DNA of 64,000 bases. It comes from Drosophila persimilis. Taxonomy: Eukaryota; Arthropoda; Insecta; Diptera; Drosophilidae. Within the stretch, counting starts at the first letter, position 1. Each line of letters begins with the position of its first letter. The stretch spans positions 2,976,001-3,040,000 of the forward strand of contig NW_020825289.1 of NCBI RefSeq assembly GCF_003286085.1. The letters are read 5' to 3'. This document shows positions 52,341-64,000 of the stretch, in pieces. Under the pieces are notes generated by a model. That model was not told where the DNA came from, did no database searches, and saw nothing but the letters and a program-made list of their open reading frames with translations. Both the position numbers and the translations under genes were made by a program.

Positions 52341-53738
52341 TACAGAATCCTTCTTCTGTATTTATGTACAAACATATCTACGTATCTTTGTATAAATTTA
52401 GTTTTTTGTAAAGTTTTAGCTTTGGTTTCACAAATTCACAAATTGTAAAATCAACAATATTGATCAAAAAGACATGACACTCAGGGCATTTTTCACATTT
52501 AACCGTCGTTTAAACGATTTTAATTTTAAAAATGTACAATACTATATTTGCATGTACATAATATTTGTACATCATAATATACAATTTTTAATAAGTAGTT
52601 TCACCACTATTTATGCTTTTGTTCATCAAATGAGTGTCAAATGCAAAAATTCTCTACCAGAGCCTTTTTTACAGTGGACAATACTACTACGAAAAAGGAA
52701 TTACAACTCCGAACCGGCAACTTTGATCTTAATCCACTTGTTTGTGATGCTTGTCATAACGTACTTAAAAGCTGAAATCATTGGATTGGTATGCATTTGC
52801 TGATGATGAGCATGCGCACAATCATTTCCTCTAAGGTCGCCGTTTATGTATTTACGTATATAGGTACATGCATAGGTTATACGTATACCTACTTATACTT
52901 GTACTTATACATTTGAATAATGACGGTACTCTATAAATTGCTCTTGATTAATCAGAAGACCGACATTATTCATAAAAGCTTTAGAGCTTTTATGTGCTCC
53001 GGTGTGGCGGGAAACAGCTGTCCTACCCCGCTGTTCGCGCACATTTGTGCACATTTTTGTCAGCGCTCCGATAAGCCAATCCGGCTGCTTCAGCACGAAA
53101 ACGAAAAGTGTTGTTTCTTTGACCAATTATTTCCGAGCCAAATTTGAGCCGAGCCAAACAAAATATTTATAAGGATATTTATAATATTTATATACAAGCT
53201 GAATTGCCCTGGTAATGGTATTAAATTTATGTTAATGCTTCAATAAGTCATCAATTTTTTTCCTTTTGCAATTAAGATTAGTTTTCTTGTATAAAATTCG
53301 TTTGCTTTTCATTTCAACGGAGAAATCTTGCATTTTCTGAAAACGGGAGCACCAATTGACTGATATGTTATTTTTGTTCTAAAATAGTACGTCTTGATTA
53401 AACCTATACCACACTAACCGGAATACCCTAAGCAATTCCCATATGAATCGAATATTTTTACTATTGATAATTTTCCATCTCTACTTACTTTGTCGCTTTA
53501 CGCGATTTTTAGTTGATTTTGTCTATTGTCAGCGCGGCGTTTGCGTAAAGTGAAATCAATAGTTTTATTGTTTTATTTAAGTAGCTGCTGCTGTAGCTGG
53601 ATATAGGACAACGTATCTAACCAGAATAACAAAACGTTTCAACACGAGAAGTATACATACCGGAACAAAATATTTATTGAATAAATATATATTGAAATAT
53701 ATAACAAAGTCGGTGTGAATAAAAAGTAAATAGAAAAT
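52341..53738. other. Intergenic region between RhoGEF and Yeti
   Basis: Divergent promoter region between the 52340 start exon (-) and Yeti (+). A moderately GC-rich segment lies at 53000-53110. No clear TATA or Motif 1 was identified for Yeti. Confidence 0.35.
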
Positions 53739-54623
53739 ATGAACAAGGAAGAAGAATATACATCGGAAAGCGAAAACGACGAAGATTATTGCATTGACGG
53801 TGAAAATGTTGACTCGGGAAGCGACGATGATAGCATCAATAATGACGCTGATTCCGAAAACTACGATTCTGACGATAAACCTTCCAAATCCACCAAGAAT
53901 CAGAAAAAACATATTTCCTCTAATGTCTATGAATCTGAAAGTTCCATACCTCGCAAAACAAGACAAGCAGACAGGAACAAAAATGATCGCATAAATATGG
54001 AAAAAGACGAGCTGGAGTCAGATGAGGAAACAGATAAATCGCGTTCCAATGCGCTCTGGGCCGACTTTTTAAGCGACGTTGGGACAGAGAAACAAATTCA
54101 ACATAAGACGAAATCTGTGGAGACACCAGTAGAACCCACAGACGACACCAAGATTGCTTCAAAGAAACTTACCCCAGCAATTATCCCTCGAGAAGACACT
54201 TCTAAATGTTTAAATACGATTTTCGATGTAGAAAAAAGTAAGGACTCCACCAATGCAAAGGAAAACCAACAGCAACCTGTAGCCACCAGTTCGAAATGCT
54301 TCTCTCGTGTATCCAAAAGACCGCAAATTGGAAGTGGAGTTGGCTCTTTTCTAAATCAACTGGGGAAAAAAAAGAAATTGTCTGTGCTGGAAAAGTCGCA
54401 AATGGATTGGAAAACTTTTAAAACAGACGAAGGTATTAATGAGCAGCTGAGCACTCACAATAAAGGCAAGGATGGGTACGTACCTATGTTCCTTAAATTT
54501 CACCATTTCATTAATGTTGTTTTATCTTTCAGTTATTTAGAACGGCAGGACTTTTTACAGAGAACCGATTTGCGACAATTTGAAATTGAGAAAAACTTAC
54601 GTCAAACGCGCCGGCAAAACTAA
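53739..54623 (+). CDS. Yeti: Yeti / CFDP1-like chromatin protein (BCNT family)
   Basis: Two exons, 53739-54475 and 54533-54623, with a 57 bp intron (GG|gtacgt ... tttcag), phase 2, giving 275 residues. The N-terminal half is strongly acidic (SESENDEDYCIDGEN, SGSDDDS). The C-terminal BCNT domain has SVLEKSQMDWKTFKTDEGI, then GY-LERQDFLQRTDLRQFE across the splice. BCNT proteins (yeast Swc5, human CFDP1) act with SRCAP/Tip60-type complexes in H2A.Z exchange; fly Yeti associates with heterochromatin proteins and is needed for viability. I recall it as CG40218 in 2R heterochromatin. The gene is intact. Confidence 0.95.
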   Translation: MNKEEEYTSESENDEDYCIDGENVDSGSDDDSINNDADSENYDSDDKPSKSTKNQKKHISSNVYESESSIPRKTRQADRNKNDRINMEKDELESDEETDKSRSNALWADFLSDVGTEKQIQHKTKSVETPVEPTDDTKIASKKLTPAIIPREDTSKCLNTIFDVEKSKDSTNAKENQQQPVATSSKCFSRVSKRPQIGSGVGSFLNQLGKKKKLSVLEKSQMDWKTFKTDEGINEQLSTHNKGKDGYVPMFLKFHHFINVVLSFSYLERQDFLQRTDLRQFEIEKNLRQTRRQN

Positions 54624-54665
54624 GTCCTGTCTCGGCTATACTCATTCCCTTTTATGGAATTTTCA

Positions 54666-54671
54666 AATAAA
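54666..54671 (+). terminator. Polyadenylation signal of Yeti
   Basis: AATAAA 43 bases after the stop codon. Confidence 0.6.
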
Positions 54672-57600
54672 AATCCATATACCGATTACATTCTAAATTT
54701 AAGTGAAATAATATTCAATCCAAATAGAACGTTTTGAGATACATATATTATTTAAGTCTACGTAAACTACTTTGAATTTTGCAAGCACGGTAGCCACATC
54801 GAAAAATCAGAATTCGCCAACAAAATTTAAAAACATCGCCTACTTTATTAAGAAATCCGAAAAATTATTAATGGTTCATAAATTTATATATTTCTCTAAC
54901 TAACACTGCCTGTTTTTCCCATTAGATCTGCATCTGGTCTCACAAATCTTTTAGTTAGTTACACTTAAGTCTAGTAGAACCAAAGTAGTAGACCTATGGT
55001 AAAAATATCGACAATTTCAATAAAATAAAAAAAAATTTAGGCGAAAAATCGCCAAGTGTTGCAACCGTGATTGTAATGTATAATTTAGTTATTTTGATTG
55101 AACAAAAAATCCGAGAAATACTACTAACTGAATGGCCTTTTTCTTAGCCTAGAATCAAAAAGAGTTATCCTTTCTTCTTCTCTCGCATCTCTGAAATTGA
55201 TAAGATCTAGCATCTAAGCATATTTGCATTTGTAAATAATGTACATATGTACACACATGCATAAAGCTGAAATTAGATTATTTATAAGTTACAGACATCA
55301 AAAGGGTTCATAGTATGAACTTCATACATTTGTAATTCCTTGGTTCCAGTTGGTTATCAAGAGGTAAAACTTCCATAAAACGAAGCAATATTTCCAGATT
55401 TTCAGACCAAGTAGACCCCGTGTGCTGTTGAAGAAGGAATGACACTAAAAAATACCACGCAGCAAATGCAGTGCCGACCAAAATAACTCAAACGTAACCG
55501 AAACCGATCCCAATCGTCGACTCTGCGTTATACTCGTATGCACATATTGCTGTAACACCAGTCTCTGGTCGTTACGTTAAGCAGCGCCAAAAAGCAAGCC
55601 CAACGATCAGTTTGTTTCAGTTAACCCGCCGAGAAACTTCGTAAAGGCAAGAGCTCAAGCTCCGAAGAAAAGTGAAAAGTCTTGTGGTTTTCGTTTCGTT
55701 TTTGTTTGACAAAAGTGTCAATTGGCCAATAAGTTCAATTGGTTAGCGACGACGCGTCGGTAGCCGAAGTCATACTTACTACCCCAAAAGGGGCAACTGT
55801 TTATTGTGGCTCCTCGCCGTTGCTCTTCTGTCCCCTTTTGGTGGCTGGCAACCACGACTTCGAAAATCGACGTGGGGAATATGTTTCATTTGTATTATCA
55901 CTGTATCAAAATCGAATATTAAATAATACGTCGGCATTGGTGAAAGTGTGTTAATAGCTTTGCATATGCGTTAAGAGTGCCGCGGACAAAGCTATCCCAG
56001 TTACAAAAAAAAAAGCCCGTGCCTCGGCCGGAGACAAAACTCATCTCGAATCCAAGTTGATGCATATGCATGGAAGGTTAAAAGTGCAGCACAAATAAAC
56101 AGAATTGAACATGCGACTGTGCAAAATCAATCTCAAGCAATTTGAATAACTCGCCCAACCAAAGCGAATCCAAGTGCTCCGATTCACAAAGCTAAGACCT
56201 CGTCGTTGCATTAGGTATGAGCATACCAATTTGGTAATGGTACTGCAACAGTAAGTTAAGATACAAGTACATACAAATATCAAAAACTTTTTGCCAATTT
56301 TTTGCTGAAACAAACGAGTTTTCTGTACAAGTATATACCCGAAATATCCCCCAATCCAATTATGAAAAACAACTTAAATACATGCATATGTAGATACACA
56401 TATATGTACATAGATACACGCATGTTGAAATGTCTTCGACTGGAAATTCTTGTGGGTCACTCAGGGCTCAACGCTTGTGAAACAAACGCAAACTTAATTG
56501 GAGTTCAGCAAGATGAACAAGTTGTGAGAATAACTGATAACCAGTTCGGTTGGATTTTAATATTTTGCCCACTATGTTGCAACCATACGCTTTACTAGGA
56601 AACCAACTCTTCGCATGAAGTTTCGTAAATCTTATAGAGTGTATGTTTTGTTAAAAAAGTGAGGATATATCAAAGAGACTGAGACAATGTCTTTTTGCCG
56701 TAACGCAAGGTCAAACAGAAAACAAAAAAAAATTCAACAAAATTACTGAAATCTTAATGTTTAAAGGAGGCAAAACAGAAGACTCAAGAGACGAACATGT
56801 TTCGCTCATCATTTCGTAAAATGTGGAGCGGTGTAGACTCGACTAAAAAATTAAATAAATTACATAATGTAATTAAAAATCTGTACCTATATACACACAT
56901 ACGTACATATGTATAAACTCGTATGTATAACTTTTCATGTGCTCTATAGTTGGAATGTTTTTATTTGTGTGTTTATTAATGTTAAACGTTTTCTTAAATC
57001 TGGTCAAGGCTGCTCAGAGTCGTTGGGAATTATTTGGTTTTTATTGCCGGAGTTGTCATTTGCTGTGTGTCATCCCAAAGTTATTGGTTAAGTGATAGCT
57101 TTTGTAAAATAACATCAAATGTCCCAGACAAGCGAATCAAATAAACAAAATTGCGAGAAATTTCGAGAAACCCATGTTGTTATTAAATGGTTAAGCTCTA
57201 TGATCCCAAATTGTTTTGGCAATGGCCTCAGAAGTTTTTAGACTCAGTGACTCGATGCAAATCATCCAAATTGATTTTTCAGTTTTTGTAAGTCTATCAA
57301 ATTAATCATTATTTTGCTGCGTATATAAAAGTGACAGTTGTATTAGCTAATTGTGCAAAGTCGTTGAGCTACTCTAAAAAATCTCCACTCTGCGGTATGA
57401 TTGTCTAATTTTTGGCAGAAGCACTTAAGCAATTCGCTTTCCGGCGTCGGCCTGACACATGCCAGCACAACAAAGCAGCCTCAAAAGCATAAGAAACTGC
57501 GTTCCATACGACATTTGGCAAAGCTGTAAGGCAAAGGTGTAAGGCCATGCATAGGGTAATTGGCATAAAACAGGCACATAGCTTAACGAAATATTTAGTG

Positions 57601-59147
57601 TAGCAACGCCAAAATTTTTTTTCGTCTTAACGGATTTGTCTTTTGGCTATGATGTAAAACCGTGGTAACCAAACAATGGCCCTTAGAGGAGAGGAGAGCA
57701 TCGCCATAGTAAATGAAAACAACTGTTCCAACAACATTGGCCATAAATAACGGTCACACCAAACTCCTAGGTAAATATTGTTTTCTTTCTTTCAAGTTGC
57801 GAATGCTGGAAGCCAAGAGACTCTGAGTGCCCTCAGTACGTTTTTGAGGCTTGCTGGGCTGACTTTCACTGAACTGAACTCCTTCATTCTGCGCTGGGCT
57901 ACTTTCTGGATTGGATCATGGTATTTGGCGAAGCAGTGTATAGTGTAAACACCTTTAAAAATAGTTTGCAGGTGGAGATTTTTATATCTATCTGAGAAGC
58001 TCTTGCCACATTCTTTTCGGCCAATTTGGCGAAGTTGTTAAAAAAGAGCTTTGATTGTACCACATATGGCGTATGGCGTATGGGGTATGGTGACTGGTGC
58101 GCCCGTTTACTGTAGCTAAATGAGGCGTGCCACGTCTACATGTGTGTATGCGTCGTCGTTGTGTTGTCGTCGATGGCGGTTTTTCTGAGCGCCGCCTGAA
58201 ACGCCTGAAACGCCTGCACTTTCGTTTTCTTTGAGCGCATTCAACCTGATATTGCACTGACTGAATGATAATGACGAAACACGTAATAATGATCTTGCCA
58301 CCAGTTGCCAGCCCAGCCTACAGCCGACAGCCGACAGCTGCAACTGGTTGGCTTTGCAGTGAAACACAGCGCGAGTACTTATCGTCGTGTTCAAAAGCCA
58401 GAGCGCGCATGCACTTAAGTAGCAGTGCTCCTCCTGGACTCCACTCTTTAAAAATAAATAAAGCTTTGAAAAATACCGTTGGAATGCAATCGGCTTCTAT
58501 AAGTTCGGTACAGAGGCTAACTTGACTCCGATATGCAAATACTTGTACTACCCACAGCAGAAAGTGAAAGCCTCATACCATTTAATTAATTATGATTTTT
58601 TTTATTGATTTAACCTACAATTGCATACGTAGTAAGTACTATACTTGTACATATGTACATACATATGTGAGCACCGACTGACGCCTCGTCTGATACCGTA
58701 ACCAATTAAAGCAAAACTCAAAACGCTTTTATCCCTTTTGTTTTCGTTACGCATTCTGCGTCTGCTAAACGATTTTGGGTTTTTCGGCTCTCATGTGCAT
58801 ACGCATAAAAGAGATAACCGTGCTTTTGTTACGACATCGATTTGATGACACGCACGTACTATGTACATATGTATATGTATCCACTTTGCCCGAACCACTT
58901 GTACACTTGGCCAACTGCACTATCGCGATTTCTGGCCACAAATGCGAACCATGCGATTGAACGTGTCGCGCATAAACTGCGGATCGTAAATCTCATCGGG
59001 CGGTTACACTCCGCAACAAAACTGTTTTTCAACGTACCTACATACATATGTACGTACATATGTATATTATGTATATGTATTATGTATGATTGACTTATAT
59101 TTGATATAGGTTCCATCAAAAAAATGTAGTGTGAGAAATATTTCATT
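54672..59147. other. Long non-coding region upstream of the UGT gene
   Basis: No coding gene is supported. An Initiator-like GATCAGTTTG at 55605-55614 and a Motif 1-like CGGTCACACC at 57751-57760 could mark promoters of a long 5' UTR. A GC-richer region at 57800-58450 has short frames on both strands but no recognised domain. A tacatatgta cluster is at 58648-58672 and 59035-59075. Confidence 0.35.
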
Positions 59148-59548
59148 TATACCAGTTACCTAAAAGGTATATAGGGGTGCAGGGGTAGATTTTTGTGTTA
59201 GTGGATGTGTGTAGCGCCCAGAAAAAAGCGTTTCCGACCCCCTTGATCAGCATTAAAAGACGAGTCGATAAGCGCCTAGATCTCAGGAACTATTAGCGCT
59301 AGAGTAACCAAATTTTGTATCCAGAGTCCTGTGATATGACTGAACGACTGAATAAAGTCTTAATATATTGCCGCCCCCAAAAAGGAAGAAAATCCGTGAC
59401 ATCCATGATTTTGAACACACAAACAAAATTACAAACGCAGAATGCACCCTCTCGTGGAGGTGATTCTTACTGACTTAGTATCGGATATATGTATGTATGT
59501 GAAGACTCGCGGCCGTAGCTGCGACTCACAACGTTCACGCTCTTTTTT
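59148..59548 (-). mobile_element. Helitron-like element, diverged short form, copy i
   Basis: Starts ataccagttacctaaaaggt, with gtgtgtagcgcccagaaaaaagcg in place of the usual block, and ends cacaacgttcacgctctt. Both ends are diverged, so it is older than copies a, b, f and g. Confidence 0.75.
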
Positions 59549-61189
59549 GTTTTAAAAAAGCCCAACTAAACTTTTACATTCATATTCATGGGCTTCCACA
59601 CATCTTTTGTATTTATTAGCAATAACTATTTGACACCAATTATACAGAAAACAGGAAGAATTGTCACAAATATGGAAACAAAAATGTTGACTTCAATATT
59701 AACTATACAATTTTCATTTGTCTTTAATCTTTATAGTGTTTTTAAATATATGTACATACGTATATACTTATAGAAATATTTATATAAAACGACTAGAGAC
59801 GTCTATGTCTTTACATTGGCTACAATAGATTTGATGAAACATTGATATCCTTATATTTTAGAGAGAATCCCACATAAACGATTTTATTCTCGAGTATCGT
59901 ATTCTCTAGTATTGTGCCGCTAATCGTAAGTCAGATGAACTTTGGGTATTTCATAATAAGACTTTAGTTCTTTTGCTGAAATATTCGTAATATTGCGAAT
60001 GACTTGGTATTATTGATTTATCCGCTTGGTGTAATAGAATACAGATCCCGCTAAAAAAGCCAATGTGAGGCATTTAATTTTGCAACTTGCTCAACAAGAG
60101 CAAAAAATTAATTGCACGGCAGAAACATTTTTGCACTACATATGTACATATGTACATATGTATGTAGTTTCTAACACTTTTGGCAGGCCCGTCCTGCCTT
60201 GAGCTCAATGTTTACATTACTTGCAAAGTTTACCATTCATTTTCAATTCGTTTACATTACATACAAAATAAAACGAAGTGTAAAATTAAGTTTTAAGTTG
60301 ATGTTAAAGCATTCGGAGAGTACAAGGTTGATATGGGACCTAAAGATCCAGAGCACATCTTTTGTCACGCCCTGTTCCACCCCCGTAAATTGAGAGAAAC
60401 TCGATGTGATAATATTTAACTTGACAATGTCTTGACACATTTACATATAAAGATTTTATAAATCGTCGCGATCGAAAAATTATTCCAGTAGCATAAAAAG
60501 TTGTAATTTATGCAATGGGCCTTTTGAAATCATGAAAATGAAATCTCTGAGCTGTGCTGAAATGGTATTTGCGCGATGGACTACGTCACATGTTTTACCT
60601 TGAATTTTAAAATCTACTTCCTCTTATTTAATTCAAAAGATATAGAGAGGATGGTTGCTATGCATATATGTAAGTTTGCTTTTTATACCCAGTATTGTTT
60701 TCGAGAATATATATGAACGCCCAGAAGCATCGTTCTGTCCGCAATATGTACTAATCTATATGAATGCTTAGACATTTTACCTATTTGTATTATTAAACTA
60801 AAAATTATTAAATATAAAAATAATTAAATAATTGCGTATGCGCATATTTACCGCATAACCTCAAATCAATTAGTAGCGCAACTCAATTTAATAATCGAAT
60901 GAAAGAATTTTTTTGTTGTGTCATCGATAAAAATAATATAGTAATAATAATAAAAAAAAAACCAAGCACTATAATGCATGTTTGTATAAAAATGTAATAA
61001 ATGTTAATAAGTATTAGACTTAAGCAAATAAGCATCATAAATACGTAGCCGTAACTTTTTCATTCACCAATAATCACATTCACCTTTTTGACTTGAATTT
61101 TAGAATAATTTTTCTGGCTGGTTTTAGATGGTCCCACCGTAATCTCCCACATCTCTCTTTATCTCTCTCTTTCTGCACACCAACGAAGT
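59549..61189. other. Non-coding region
   Basis: AT-rich. Contains the palindromic repeat cluster at 60138-60166 and a short Helitron end remnant (tttataccc...) at about 60683. No gene is supported. Confidence 0.35.
60138..60166. repeat. Tandem acatatgt/tgtacata palindromic repeat
   Basis: Alternating ACATATGT and TGTACATA units, each palindromic. The same units are found at 35270-35294, 47595-47630, 51970-51998, 58648-58672 and 59035-59075. They are typical simple-sequence DNA in some Drosophila and could also form hairpins. Confidence 0.7.
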
Positions 61190-61452
61190 AGCATGGGTTA
61201 ATAATGATCTGATCGTTGTCTATAATTCTGCGTTTTTGGGTTTCTTCTATGATCAAAATTGTGTATTCCACATATTTCCACCCTTTCATAGGAACTTACA
61301 GTGTAATAAGTAGAAGCTCCTAGATCTTAAATTCTCCCGGAACTAGGCGGTATATCGTGTTGACTATTGATGCTGATCGGATACGTTACCTCCTGTCCGT
61401 TACATACATAACACGAACTTAATATACCCATATTCTTTTTCAGTACAGGGCA
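61190..61452 (+). mobile_element. Degenerate Helitron-like fragment, copy m
   Basis: Weak matches to the family: taatgatctgatc, tgtctataattctgcgttttt, ttgatgctgatcgg, then a damaged tattctttttcagtac end. It directly precedes copy g. Confidence 0.5.
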
Positions 61453-61493
61453 AAAAAAAACATGATAATGAAAACAAAATACATAAATCAGCC

Positions 61494-62604
61494 TAAAACG
61501 AGGGGGAACGTTGTGAGTTGCTGCGGACACCGCAACTCTACAGTTATACCCGATACTAAGTCAGTATGGATCTCCTCCGGCAGACGCCGCTAATATTAAA
61601 CGACACGACAAAGAATGCGTGCGAGAGAGACAGAAAATCAGTATGAGCGTGACGTCGGGCGCTGCGTAGCCACTGCAAATTGATTTGTTCCTTTTGGCTA
61701 CAAAAATTATCTGATCTGATCCAAATTCAGCAACCGGATAGATATAGTCATTCTCTATGATTCTGCGTTTTTAGTTTTCTCGAATCTGCAATATTGTGGA
61801 TGCAAAAGATTTTCGTTCTTTGTGGGGGCGGATGGGGGTGGGGCGAAATTCTGAGATATACGTTTTATAGTGACATCTTAAAGGAGTGTGTGTACCAAAT
61901 TTGGTTACTCTAGCCTTAATAGTCTCTGAGATTTGTGGTTGCCTCAGATTTTCGTCCTTTGCGGTGGCGGAAGGGGGTGTGGGGAAATTTTGACACAAAA
62001 CGGTCAAGGTCCGATATCACAGAAGAGTGGATACCAAATTTGGTTGCTCTAGCTCTTATAGGTTCTGAGATCCTTGAACTCATATTTTGCAATTGGCAAA
62101 ACCGACCATGAAACCTGTGTGTTAGAGTGAGACAGAGCGAGAAAGAGTGAAATTGTTTTCGTGATTCTGGCTGTAATAATTATACGATCGGGTTCAGATT
62201 TTGCACTCTAGAAGATATAGGCATCTTCTACGATTCTGCGTTTTTAGTTTTCTCGTATCGTCGAAATTGTGGATGCCACAGATTTTCGCCTTTTGTGGGG
62301 GCGGAAGTGGGCGGGGCAAAGTTTTGAAATATTTTTGGAGCAGTGACATATCACAGAAGTCTGGATCCAAAACATCGTTACTCTAGCTCTTATAGTCTTT
62401 GAGCATTAGGCGCTGAAGGGGACGGACAGACGGACAGACGGACGGACGGACAGACAGACATGGCTCAATCGACTCGGCTATTGATGCTGATCAAGAATAT
62501 ATATACTTTATGGGGTCGGAAACGATTCCTTGTGGACGTTACACACATACACTTTTACCACAAATCTAATATACCCCAATACTCATTTTGAGTATCGGGT
62601 ATAA
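61494..62604 (+). mobile_element. Helitron-like element (DINE-1/ISY type), copy g
   Basis: 1.11 kb, from aaaacgagggggaacgttg to gagtatcgggtata. It has the extra gcaattggcaaaaccgacc segment (shared with copies d and f, absent in a and b) just before the GA-rich tract gttagagtgagacagagcga at about 62122, and a gacggacagac microsatellite at 62420-62458. Confidence 0.9.
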
Positions 62605-63374
62605 AAATAAAAACCCCATTACTTATCATATAACTTCTATAGGACATATCGCAGTAAAAACAAGTTTTGAGAAACTTTCGTGAATATTTTTTTTTGTTTG
62701 GTTTTTGAAGATACACGAAAAGCAAGCAAACTGAAGAAATGACTATTAAATACAGATATTCAAAAATACAGATGTGTCTAAATATGCTATGTTCGAGGGA
62801 ACTGAAAGCTCTGGCTCTGGTTCTGATGTTTGGAATTAAAGGAGTATGGCGATTTTCAACGCTTTTGAAAAATTAGGTATTTTGTGTCATTCCTTATGTC
62901 CCTTTTTCCAAAGTCGAAAGTTGAAACCAATTATGTATACTAATACGCGTGAATGGTTGGTACTCGTACATTGGCTATATGTGTACGTATGCAAAGGGTA
63001 TTCGATTTAGACCAGTCTCTCTTTAAGTCGAACCGAAGTCTGCCCTGTGTCTCCAGTTAAGTGGAATTCCAGTTTATTGCCCGTTGACTTTTTGCTGACA
63101 CTGTGCGTAAGCTCATTAGTTAAAAAATTCCTTTTAGCAGTGAGAATACAACAATTATATGTACATTATAACATTTTCGGCCGTGTACTAAACGCTCGAT
63201 TAAGTAACTTAAACATCACGCGCATGAGGCTGCCTCGTATCAAATCTATAAAATCTGGGAGCGTGCGTGGTTGCGTACCAAATACTAATCTGAAGTCGCG
63301 GCATACGGTTTAGAAGCTCTACGAGGATATAAGTGTGCAAAGCTGACCATATTTTTTGTGTCCCTTGCAGCAAC
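62605..63374. other. Promoter and 5' UTR region of the UGT gene
   Basis: Contains TATAAG at about 63329. A tcccttgcag site directly before caacATG looks like a splice acceptor, so an upstream non-coding exon is possible. Confidence 0.4.
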
Positions 63375-63673
63375 ATGCATCGAACTGTCGGCTTGTTGTT
63401 GATCCTATGTACCTGCGGCGCACTGGCGGCGGACATTCTAATGGCTACGCAAGGTAAGAGTTTCAAATCAACAAACGGCGTATTTATACATATGTACCTT
63501 TAAGATCATTTCAAAAATGCTTAGACCATTTTGTATTTATATTTATATTTTGTCTTCTTAACAGGTAGACTAATTTTAAGATTGTCGACGCATTAATTGA
63601 TGAAAATTATTACAGGTGGAACCAAATCACATAAGATACCGTTTTGGGAGCTGGCCAAGGGATTAATAGCCAG
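63375..63673 (+). CDS. UDP-glycosyltransferase, 5' exons (gene continues past the window)
   Basis: Exon 63375-63453 encodes MHRTVGLLLILCTCGALA, a signal peptide, then ADILMATQ. Exon 63616-63673 continues in phase 1 with GGTKSHKIPFWELAKGLIA and ends in phase 2 at a gtgcgta donor. The pattern (signal peptide, A-N/D-IL, then S-H-x-x-x-x-x-L-x-x-L-x-x-RGH) is the N-terminus of ER-resident insect UGTs, which conjugate small lipophilic compounds with sugars. The donor-binding half lies outside the window. The neighbourhood suggests the fly 2R-heterochromatin UGT that I recall as Ugt50B3/CG30438, but the name is tentative. Confidence 0.8.
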
Positions 63674-64000
63674 GTGCGTATTCTTATTAGATTTCACACT
63701 CGCCACAATGCCAACGGTGCAAAAAGCGTATTTATTTCAGAGCAAAAAGTGCCAATTAATAGAATATTACATAAAACTAAGCTTCCAGTTATGTTAACCT
63801 TGTACCTCTAAGTTACATCAATCAATGAAAAACTAAAATTAATCAATATTGGTTCTGAAAGGGAAAAACTTTGACAGGGCGACCGAATATTTGTATTGTA
63901 TTATTCCCCTCTTGTTTGAGTGTTTATTTCGAACGGATATTATTTATTAGGATGAGTCGTGGCACTGAATTCAAAGTAGAAAATTCGCATCAGTAAATAC
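63674..64000. other. UGT intron
   Basis: Intron sequence after the gtgcgta donor. No further exon fits before the window ends; the tatttcag at about 63733-63740 leads straight to a stop in the required frame. Confidence 0.5.

Noticed and set aside
53577..54316. Minus-strand frames overlapping Yeti
   Set aside because: They mirror the acidic Yeti exon and have no independent support.
57988..58525. Frames of 86-92 codons on both strands near 58.2 kb
   Set aside because: GC-richer DNA with Arg-rich low-complexity translations. No homology or splice logic.
1..64000. CRISPR arrays, operons, tRNA or rRNA genes
   Set aside because: The DNA is from an insect nucleus, so CRISPR and operons are not expected. 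I saw no rRNA blocks, and no tRNA could be recognised by eye; a tRNAscan run would settle the latter.

Overview
The window is nuclear DNA from a Drosophila. The genes are split by short GT-AG introns, the flanks are AT-rich, and the sequence holds many copies of a Drosophila-type Helitron-like repeat (DINE-1/INE-1 kind) plus decayed retrotransposons. The repeat type, with ends gagggggaacgttgtgagt and gagtatcgggtat, suggests the obscura group (pseudoobscura, persimilis, miranda or relatives). That placement is inferred from memory of those repeats, not proven. Several genes (RNASEK, a Dbs/MCF2L-type RhoGEF, Yeti, and the start of a UDP-glycosyltransferase) resemble genes I recall from pericentric 2R of D. 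melanogaster. The repeat load would fit pericentromeric DNA of Muller element C.

Layout. 0-2.2 kb: a claudin-like four-pass membrane protein (+) facing a Josephin-domain deubiquitinase (-) whose promoter carries Motif 1, DRE and Motif 6 sequences. 4.06-4.68 kb: RNASEK in three exons (+). 5.5-13.6 kb: a graveyard of mobile elements: a Ty3/gypsy pol remnant, an eroded ORF family, a Helitron fragment, a non-LTR reverse transcriptase remnant, and a gag-deleted BEL/Pao element on the minus strand. 14.9-48.6 kb (or to 52.3 kb): one large minus-strand gene whose 20 coding exons I could join in frame. It encodes about 1873 residues: Sec14-like, spectrin-like, a long low-complexity linker, DH, PH and SH3. 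Alternative first exons at 52.3 kb and 21.7 kb, and open 5' exons at 44.7, 24.2 and 19.7 kb, have matching splice phase and suggest a family of shorter or re-headed proteins.

Inside introns of that gene, on the opposite strand, lie an eight-exon ionotropic receptor (30.1-32.5 kb) and a possible small gene (34.3-34.9 kb), along with most of the Helitron copies. 49.1-50.9 kb: a gypsy integrase remnant split by a Helitron copy. 53.7-54.6 kb: Yeti/CFDP1 (+), with a BCNT C-terminal domain. 54.6-63.4 kb: long non-coding DNA with two more long or partial Helitron copies. 63.4 kb to the end: the first two coding exons of a UDP-glycosyltransferase (+).

The genes are ordinary eukaryotic single genes, not a pathway or operon. 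The clearest structural points are the multi-start RhoGEF, the antisense nested receptor, and the Helitron family, which carries GA-rich tracts, one internal inversion, and insertions into older elements.
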